A stretch of 64,000 nucleotides of DNA. Origin: Bolinopsis microptera. Lineage: Eukaryota > Ctenophora > Tentaculata > Lobata > Bolinopsidae. Of this stretch, positions 56,605 to 64,000 are shown in pieces. The notes beneath the pieces were generated by a model. It was not told the DNA's origin, did not search any database, and saw nothing but the letters and a program-made list of their open reading frames with translations. A program made the translations under genes and the position numbers. The stretch lies in assembly GCF_026151205.1 (NCBI RefSeq), contig NC_087074.1:15978962-16042961 (forward strand), written 5' to 3'. Positions within the stretch are counted from its first letter, which is position 1; the number at the start of each line of letters is the position of its first letter.

Positions 56605-59600
56605 ATGCCGGGTATAGTGAAGGTGAGGATCCTAGAGGGGAGAGATCTCCCTATCATGGACCGTGCTAGCGAGCTTACTGACGCGTATGTCGATGTCAAG
56701 TTCCACGAGAGAACCATCTTCAGAACTCAAGTGTGCTCCAAAACACTTTGTCCTAAGTGGAACTCAGGTTTGTTCAGCTATCCAAGGTTTCAGCGAGAAT
56801 CTTATTCTCCCCTAAATTTCAATGAACATGGGATTATATCTTAGTCTGGAAGCTTATAACAAAACCCTCCTCCCCTACTAGATTGGTTCACGTTTGAAGT
56901 GGATGATGAACAAATCCAAGAAGACTTGCTGCAGATAAAGGTGTTCGATAAAGATACGGTCACAGCTAATGACCCCATCGGTAAGGTTTGTGCTTTTCAG
57001 AATGTTTTTTCCTGTAGTCGTAGATCCCATCCGTGCTGTATTCTGTAAAGAGATTGCATCCTGCGTGTAGTTTTCCTGTTTATAGAGGACCCATTTCCTT
57101 AATTAACGCACGTAATATTGCATAATATTGCTTCAAACATTGCATTGAATTAATCCTACGGGTGATTTTGTCAAGTATGTTAGTCATAATCTCCAAAAGA
57201 ACAATCTAAAAACACCCCCTGTAGCCTGTACGTCTTCGCTTTACAAGATGTAGAATTGTCGAGGGGATTGTCAACGCGCTGACCTAACCCCGCCTAATTC
57301 CCCCTTTTAACACACCTGATCAGAACACTGGACCCTATAACTGCAGGTTCACGTGTCGCTGGTGCCCCTGACATCACCTGGTAACCCTAACTACCTGACG
57401 GGCTGGTTCCCTATATTTGACACGCTGCACGGTATACGGGGGGAGATTAAGATTATAGTCAAGGTGGGTAACAGTGTGTTTAAATTAAATATGTGCGTGA
57501 TTTACATTTTGTATTCACACGATGTATAATTAGTATCACGTACATTCATTTATGAGTTGTTTTATAGTGACATGTTAGAAGTAGACGCCACAAAGTAAGC
57601 CACAATTCTGATTATCTAGATAAGTAATATATACAAGTACTTAATTAATTATCAGTAATGTTTTCTACTGACTTCAGGTAAAGTACATATCAGATACGAA
57701 ACAAAGTTCCTGTGGCGTGAAGTTCTTTTATAGCAAAACTGTTCCCTCCATTTATCATCTAGTTGAGGTTGGTTATTAACCGTTAACAATCTTCTTTCTA
57801 TCATAACCAGTACAGTTAGCAATCATTATTCAGTATATTACTTTTACTGATTATTGCCCTGTTGGAACAAACTATCCCGGGCTCCTATGGGTAATTATAG
57901 CAAAATTTAGATAATCAGTTAAACAGTTAAAGGAAATTATTATATATGACATCCAGCAATGACAATTCAGCGTTCTCTCACAAAAATGCAGATGCCTAAG
58001 ATAATTGTCTGAGCGTATCTTGTCCATTTTTACTTTGCGTTTGCTAAGAGGAGGGCTTATTTATAGATATGATCCTCACTTTTATAAATGCATTCTACCT
58101 AAAATCCGGAATGTATTTATTGTCAGCAAAATATTACCAAACTCATCAGTCCGGTTACACACATAACAACACATAACAACACATAACAACACATAACAAC
58201 ACATAACAACACATAACAACACATAACAACACATAACAACACATAACAACAGGTTAAGAGTTTTGTGGAGGAGCTAGTAATAGAGGATGATCCTGAGTAC
58301 AAGTGGATTGACAAGATCAGGACTACTCGAGCTAGCAACGAGGCCAGGCAGCTCCTCTTCCTAAGACTAGCATCCAGTCTTCAGAGAAAGGTTCGTGGGA
58401 AATGTGGGATAAAGTGTGTCATGTTTGTTATGATGTTGCAATAAAACACACCTTTAACCGTACATATTTCCCCTTTGCGCTCAATTTTAGGCGTTAAATG
58501 TAGATAGTAATATTTATCCGAGTCAGAAAACGGGATTCGTGGCCTGAAAGTGGACACGAACATAAAACATTACAAATTCTCAACCGGGAACTCGTTCTGG
58601 AGTTCAGTTCAATTATATCATCAGGTTGTCATTTCTTTCAACAATTGGTAACTTACGTAATTTGTATGATAAATTATGGACATCACACTTTGCAGTTAGA
58701 ATAAAGGTATTGTGTTCTTGTAAATAATGGCTTCCAAGCCTCAACTTTTGACTTTTTTCCGTCAAGAAAAATGGATCCAGAAGCCCTATAACGAATAATA
58801 TTAAATTTTCAATTTTGCATTACTCAGATTGGGAGCAAAGTATTGGACTTGGGAGGGAACGCTGTGATTGGCTACAGACAGTGCCTTGATTTGGAAGGAT
58901 CTTTTGGTGTGGTTGTCAGGGCTATTGGTTTGTTATTCTGATATTATGTAATTCAGTATGTTGGACCGTATACATTATACAATGTTAAAGTGGCACGTCG
59001 CATCTTGGTTATAAATCAAATCCAGACTTAGACCTGTTAAAAGCATTCCTGAGTAATTTACGATTGAAGCATAGCCCAGAATGTAAAATCAACTAATCAG
59101 CTGTCGTTGAGTATGATGGTATTAAGCATCAGTCGCCTCAAAATAATCCAGTGTAGAATCTTAAGATTGATATTGATCACATAGACGTAAAAACGACGTA
59201 TCCGAAGCGACCCGCTCGTGACTCAACTAGTCTCGGATTTTTACGGCCATCCACAAGGGAGTATCACCTCAATATCCAATAAAAGAATAATTGCAATAGA
59301 TTTCTAATGTTGTAATCAGTTAAAAATTGAATCATATCGTCATGATCACCATCACTCTTAAAATCAGTCACTGATAGTCAAAGTAAAGCCGTTTCACCAC
59401 TTAACTATCCGTCAGGAACGTGTGTGACCATTAAAGAGAACAGGATGCCACCCTGTAGCCCCACAACCCCTGGTCCTGACTACAGGGCCTACCCCGCTGA
59501 CTCTTACCCTATAACTCCCGAATACGACTCTCCTCACAAGGTAATGGGTAGTATTTTAATTATTAATTCACTATAGATTAATTATTTATAATCTTAATCC

Positions 59601-59906
59601 GATAACGTAATTCGAATTATTTTAATGGGAGTGTCAGCTTTGTGCTTGTAATAGGTATGATTTTATCCACCTGTGGTGTTGATAAACAACGTGGTAGTTT
59701 CTTGGTTCATTAGAAATATTTTGGAGCCCCTTGTCTTAGTGAAAGGTGCGAGAATTTTGGCCCCTTATCACAGTGCTGGCAAGCATGACCGTTGCAATTA
59801 TACTTACTATACTATTTAAAGATACTATTATATACTATTATATACCGCCTTTACTGTTTTTCAGGCATTAAGACTCACCGAAAGTAGGTCAGCAGGCATA
59901 TTTTAA
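56605..59906 (+). CDS. C2CD5: C2CD5-like C2-domain protein (5' part; 3' end uncertain)
   Basis: Exons 56605-56767, 56882-56985, 57347-57463, 57678-57767, 58253-58390, 58828-58927 and 59416-59540 join in phase to 279 residues that follow vertebrate C2CD5 closely. The C2 domain begins MPGIVKVRILEGRDLPIMDR and keeps the calcium-binding Asp at 19, 26, 77, 79 and 85. Then GWFPIFDTLHGIRGE, QSSCGVKFF, FVEELVIEDDPEYKWIDKIR, TRASNEARQ and GNAVIGYRQCFDLEG. Family knowledge: C2CD5 (CDP138) is a calcium- and lipid-binding protein acting in GLUT4 vesicle fusion at the plasma membrane; vertebrate forms are ~1000 residues. A candidate last exon 59865-59906 (strong acceptor TTTTTCAG) adds ALRLTESRSAGIF and a stop, giving only ~292 residues. 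Either this is a short isoform, or the main exons lie past the galectin-like gene, beyond the window. The ATG was chosen by homology; the frame is also open upstream to 56548. Confidence 0.9.
58159..58250 (+). repeat. ACATAACAAC decamer array abutting the C2CD5 exon 5 acceptor
   Basis: Nine ACATAACAAC units (58161-58250) run straight into AG|GTTAAGAGTT, so the array replaces the polypyrimidine tract expected before the acceptor. Confidence 0.95.
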
Positions 59907-59984
59907 GTTCAGAAAATTCCAATTCAATGTCAAAGATAACAGGAATAAGAAATAGTTACGTGGAGTTTTTAAGAAATTTGCGCA

Positions 59985-60190
59985 AAATACGCGCCAGCAC
60001 CATGTTCTACGAAATTCGGTTTAAAAAAATCGCCATATTCAAGTGTTAAAATTGAGTTAGAGATCTAAAATTTTGCAGGGCGTCTAGATTTTACCAAATC
60101 GACTGTAAAAAAAGTTTCAAGTTTCAATGAAGGCTACAATCGACTGCAGCGGTCCACTCTACCCATGATTATGGGTTTTGGTCAAATTAT
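59985..60190 (+). repeat. Short copy of the fold-back-associated dispersed element
   Basis: GCAGGGCGTCTAGATTTTAC, AAATCGACTGTAAAA and, after a deletion, AGCGGTCCACTCTACCCATG then GGGTTTTGGTCAAATTA correspond in order to landmarks at 33570-33610 and 35041-35083. Confidence 0.75.
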
Positions 60191-60630
60191 TGACCCTAGC
60201 TATGACCCTCGGTGATCTTCTCCCAGACCCTAATACAAACACTATAAGTCTAGCGAGTTTCGACGTGTTGAGGGTCCCGAAAGTAAAGGCCCGCTACGTC
60301 AAGTGGTTAGTTCAGTGTGTTTCCAAGCTGCACAACTCCAGCTTAATTATCAGCTGATTATTTGATATCTGAGTCAGGAAAGGAATGTGGCATTTTCTGT
60401 ACTGGGCTGGAAGATTTACATAATATCCCATGAGTAAGGACCATGACTTCAAGCTCAGTCTGTTTCAAGACCTGTTACAAGTCACTTGATAAAGCAATGA
60501 TATAGCGATGATATAGTAATAATATAGCAATGATATAGTAATAATATAGCAATGATATAGCGATGGAATAGTGTTTTCCGTATAGATCATATCTTTATAC
60601 ATGAATATGCATATTGATGGTGACAATGTG

Positions 60631-61575
60631 TTAGTTATGATCCTCCAACTTCAACTCACCAATAATAAAACTCATATAGTTATCCCACTGAAAGTAATCC
60701 CTGTACCGGAGCTCTAATACTATTCTTGTAACAAGAGTTGAGTTTAGGGTTGATACTCCAGAAACCAACTTCCTAGACTCTCCATTCTGCTCGACCTCCA
60801 CTGCAAAGTTATTTTCCACCTTGATGGTAAACAGCAGTTCACCATTAGTGTAGTCAGACATGTTGAAGTAAGGTGGTTGGTACTGAAATTAGTTATTAGG
60901 AGTTTAGTTTCTCAGAGTCTTCATGCTAGGTAACTCAATATTAAATAATACAACTTTCATAGCTTATCTTTATATAATATTAAGTAGTATTATAAAACTT
61001 ACTATCCACGTATTATTATATATGCTGCTGAAAACTATTTTTCTGTGAACCAGGGTTTCCATATTTTCAACAGAGCCATCAAACCTGTAATAGTCAGTTA
61101 AAGGCTCACTATCTAGTACTTGTAAATCATCTTCTAAATGTTTGAAGTATACTAGATGCTACAATATGTGGGAACAAAATTAATAAAGCTGTAGAAACTG
61201 AACCTATTTGACATGTAACTGTAAGCACTCAGGAATCGCACCTTAAAGCCATTCTAAAGACAGTATCCCAATTGTCCGTGAGTAGGTTCACTCTCACAAC
61301 CCCATAAGGCAGCCCTAAGTAATTCCCCCTTAACTGTATCTGACTTCCTTTTTTTAGACTACCCTCTTCTACGCTGAACAAATAGTAGCCTAGAGTGGCG
61401 TTGACTCTGAGTCCTGAAATATCATTGGAGGTGAGAGGGCCAGGGGTCGCCTTTTCTACAGAAATGCAAGAAGCGACATAAATATTTAATTAAATTTATC
61501 CTTGAACAGGATTGTTTACTTACCAAGTATGAATATCACAACAAAAGCTTGTTGAAGAAACAAGAGTTTTGACAT
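60631..61575 (-). CDS. Galectin-like protein with an N-terminal signal peptide, four exons
   Basis: Minus-strand exons 61524-61575, 61242-61455, 61003-61084 and 60631-60882, all with GT-AG sites and compatible phase, give 199 residues. Residues 1-17 (MSKLLFLQQAFVVIFIL) look like a signal peptide. From ~26 on, the beta-sandwich pattern of galectins can be followed: LKKGSQIQLRGNYL, VVRVNLLTDNWDTVFRMALR, FDGSVENMETLVHRKIVFSS, NNTWIYQPPYFNMSDYTNGE, LLFTIKVENNFAVEVEQNGE. Known galectins bind beta-galactosides through H-NPR and W--E residues; here the first is reduced to ALRF and the second to a lone Trp, so sugar binding is doubtful. NAT, NNT, NMS and NST glycosylation sites agree with secretion. 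It lies opposite to, and possibly within, the C2CD5 gene. The fold call is from pattern only. Confidence 0.65.
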
Positions 61576-62748
61576 TTGCTTCGATGGAAAGCTAGCACGT
61601 AGCCAGATAACCAGTCTTTATTATTGTGTTGTACATAGAAAACCTGTTAGTGAATAAAGAATCAACCAGTAAACCATCATGCTGACAATTTACCAATAAG
61701 GACTGTTTATTTGACTAAAATGTTGTATTATCTATAAAATTACCACACTATTAGCAATGAGTTAACTCTATTGTTTAAAGAGCTGAATTACAATGGACAA
61801 TATTAGTGAATATTCTGTGGCTCTTAACCCAAACCCACCGAACCTCGAGTACAACAAGTGCAGAAGAAACAATAACTCTAGCTGTCCCTGGATCTCTCTG
61901 GCTGGCACATTCTATTACACTATTATACTGATGCAATTACTTTGATGAGAAATTCTGCAACCTGAAACCATGGTCCATGTTGGATATTACTATATATCAC
62001 TATATATTGTATAGCGACACCACGATATGGTGTCTGTAACGGCTCAGAATATTCTATGAGTCCTTTCTTTAATCCTCCTAACACCTTGTAAACTGTAAAG
62101 CTATAATTTTTTCTTTCCTGTAACCATCCAATTATACTCTAGACAATCGAACTTCGAAAACGCCAAGAAATCTCAAAACGAAATGAAAGCACAAAAATTA
62201 GATTATTCGAATACTAATAAGGTAATCGTTGTCCTGCCCCAGTGCCCTCACGCTCCAAAACGATGCGCGCTAGGACGTCGTACCAGATAATTTAGCTACA
62301 GGATGGACCAGAATTCGCTAACCCCACTCGACCCCTCGAATAACTCACGTTATTCGTGTCGAAATTGTTCAAATATGGGGTCGAATAAGATTCCCTAATT
62401 GTTCCTTAAACATTTTAAGATAACAATGGGTGTAGCTCCTGCCAGTCACTCTCTTTTTTCTTCTTTTTCTCTCCTTTTATAATTTAAAACTATTTTCCTC
62501 ATAAATGACAACGTTTTGAACAAGGAACTCAAAATTTGTTGGATATTAATAAATATAGTTTGTAACACTAACAATCATAACATAAGATTCCACATCTTAA
62601 AAACTAAAATTTGAACTGAGACATTTAAACCGTTTTATTCAACCGTTTTATTCAACAGATAAACCGTTTTACGAGCAGTAGAAATCAAACTGAGGGTATA
62701 TAGCAAGTTTATTACGATAGTGTTCATGATTTCTCAAAAGATTCAACC
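61576..62748. other. 5' flank of the galectin-like gene; no firm gene
   Basis: A 50-codon plus frame at 61793-61945 with a hydrophobic end (SCPWISLAGTFYYTIILMQL) has no further support. Remainder AT-rich. Confidence 0.35.
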
Positions 62749-63005
62749 AATGGATCGTTTTCTTAGATTGAATACGACAGTTATGTTTAAGAATACAATT
62801 ATCATCAATATCAAACAACATTTACAAATAAAATCTAATAAAGCTTCCTTTGTTTCTAGTCCGTATCTCTTGCGGTGAGATTCGACTGCTTGAACTAGTT
62901 CCTGGAAGGACTCCTCAATGAGGGCTCGCCGATTTTTTTAACCCCTATAGGCCCTACCACCAGGCCATCAATAATTTCATCATGGACACATCTGCCAAGG
63001 GATAA
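62749..63005 (-). pseudogene. Unrecognised coding remnant, two overlapping frames
   Basis: On the minus strand LGRCVHDEIIDGLVVGPIGV runs up to an A7 tract (62935-62941), after which another frame is open: RALIEESFQELVQAVESHRK and TKEALLDFICK, then a hydrophobic stretch to a stop at 62749. One base lost at the A7 run would join them. Protein-like composition, but the family is unknown. Likely a mobile-element or gene fragment. Confidence 0.3.
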
Positions 63006-63413
63006 GACTTAATTTTCATTTTTAAGGACCTTTCGGCCACGTTCATTTTTCCAAAAACTGCCACGCGCGTTAGGACGATCGTACGTGCACCGCGCGAAAA
63101 AATATGACACTTTGTTTGATTAATCACCGCTGCGCCAGCCGCGATGCGTGGTAGTTTCCATGGTTACGGATATATCGGATTCCTTTCTCTCGGGTTTTTA
63201 TTTTCCATGAATCCATGAGTATGGTTGCAGGTTGGTACAGTTTATGTAGTCAATTAGGGTTGTCAAGTAAGAAACACATGTGATGTCAACAACTAGAAAA
63301 CAGGTTCTGTACTGATTTATAGCGACATTTACACTCAGATAATAACATTAATCGAATAAACTTGAACTAGGATAATCTCCATAGCAAATAGATAACTAGC
63401 TTTTCATCAATAA

Positions 63414-64000
63414 TTACTTATTCTTCGTCTCCTTACGTCCCAAAAGAACTAACATACCTTCAGCACTTTGGTTTACCCTACCACACACCCTCTTGGAAGC
63501 GTCGGTCGTGAGCTTGACCAGGCGTTCCACAGACTGTGTGTGAGAGGGTAACTCCGTCTTCAATGGGCAGGTCAAAAACTCACTCACATCTAATCCAACA
63601 GTAAGAGGCGGTTCAGTTACGCTAACAAGATCTCCCGAAAATGACTTATACATCCAGCGCCCATTAACTTCACTTAAATTACACAAATCAGCATATCTCT
63701 TGGCTTCACAATTCATCAAAGGTAAATAATAATCTAAGTCTAAACTTTCTTCCCCATATCTCCTCAAATCTAATATAATATCAACTGCCTCTTTCCTAAG
63801 TTCAAAACTATCATCTCCCAGCATTGCTATTAAAATATTGTGTGGATGAGCAAAATAACTGTTAGTCTGAAGGCACCCCAAAATAGTATCTAAATCTGAC
63901 TTGCTTTTCATAAACTTCTTAACTAAACTTATTTCCTTAAACAGATTTACTGAACCATTAACTAAAGAACTGCGATACTTAATAAACATGTGCATTGGAA
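63414..64000 (-). CDS. Uncharacterised ORF, probably mobile-element associated, cut by the window edge
   Basis: Frame open from the right edge to the stop at 63414; an ATG is at 63993-63995, but the frame is also open before it. 193+ residues, with FAHPHNILIAMLGDDSFELR, LPLMNCEAKRYADLC, SVTEPPLTVGLDVSE and LPSHTQSVERLVKLTTDASK near the C-terminus. From memory, this combination (HP-NIL-AML, EPPLT, HTQ-VER-VK-T--AS) recurs in many uncharacterised, multi-copy invertebrate proteins. No DDE or polymerase motif is visible. The intact frame contrasts with the broken elements elsewhere in the window. Confidence 0.6.
   Translation of the reverse strand, partial: PMHMFIKYRSSLVNGSVNLFKEISLVKKFMKSKSDLDTILGCLQTNSYFAHPHNILIAMLGDDSFELRKEAVDIILDLRRYGEESLDLDYYLPLMNCEAKRYADLCNLSEVNGRWMYKSFSGDLVSVTEPPLTVGLDVSEFLTCPLKTELPSHTQSVERLVKLTTDASKRVCGRVNQSAEGMLVLLGRKETKNK

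Overview
The window reads as nuclear DNA of an AT-rich invertebrate animal. The genes have introns with ordinary GT-AG splice sites, two of them (RABL3 and C2CD5) are recognisable metazoan genes, and the rest is a dense mix of LINE fragments, MITEs, satellites and microsatellites. Divergent one-exon class A GPCRs and LINE ORF1-like genes of this kind are common in cnidarians, so a cnidarian is plausible, but the sequence alone does not fix the species.

Layout. 0-2.5 kb holds a short polymerase-like remnant and a LINE tail. 2.5-14.1 kb is the gene-rich block: a small STI1-domain protein (+), an unrecognised tail-anchored protein (+), an F-box/LRR protein (+), RABL3 (+) and a GPCR (-). 14-42.9 kb is almost entirely mobile and repetitive DNA. 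It includes a three-layer nested insertion (LINE, then an ORF1-only element, then a hAT MITE) at 17.7-19.9 kb, a 4.37-kb element with ~336-bp terminal inverted repeats and an 8-bp target duplication at 20.2-24.6 kb, a second ORF1-like gene at 25.6-26.5 kb, tandem duplications, a LINE tail at 31.6-32.4 kb, a fold-back at 34.7-35.1 kb, and a 2.8-kb element filled with a ~303-bp satellite at 36.0-38.8 kb. 42.9-45 kb carries a small three-exon gene on the minus strand that I assembled from splice sites. 45-56 kb is repetitive, with a hAT MITE, long poly-G runs, minisatellites and a broken Harbinger-type transposon. 56.6-59.9 kb is the 5' half of C2CD5 (+), followed by a four-exon, signal-peptide-bearing galectin-like gene (-) and mobile-element ORFs up to the right edge.

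The genes do not form an operon or obvious pathway; they are separate animal genes. The most unusual host-gene observations are the tenfold tandem repeat that copies the 3' splice site and P-loop start of RABL3, a galectin-fold protein that appears to enter the secretory pathway, and repeats abutting the splice acceptors of two genes. Several coding regions (tail-anchored gene, F-box gene, LINE remnants) are broken by one missing base, twice clearly at homopolymers, which suggests assembly indels as well as true decay. Long poly-G tracts, always G on this strand, are a further peculiarity.
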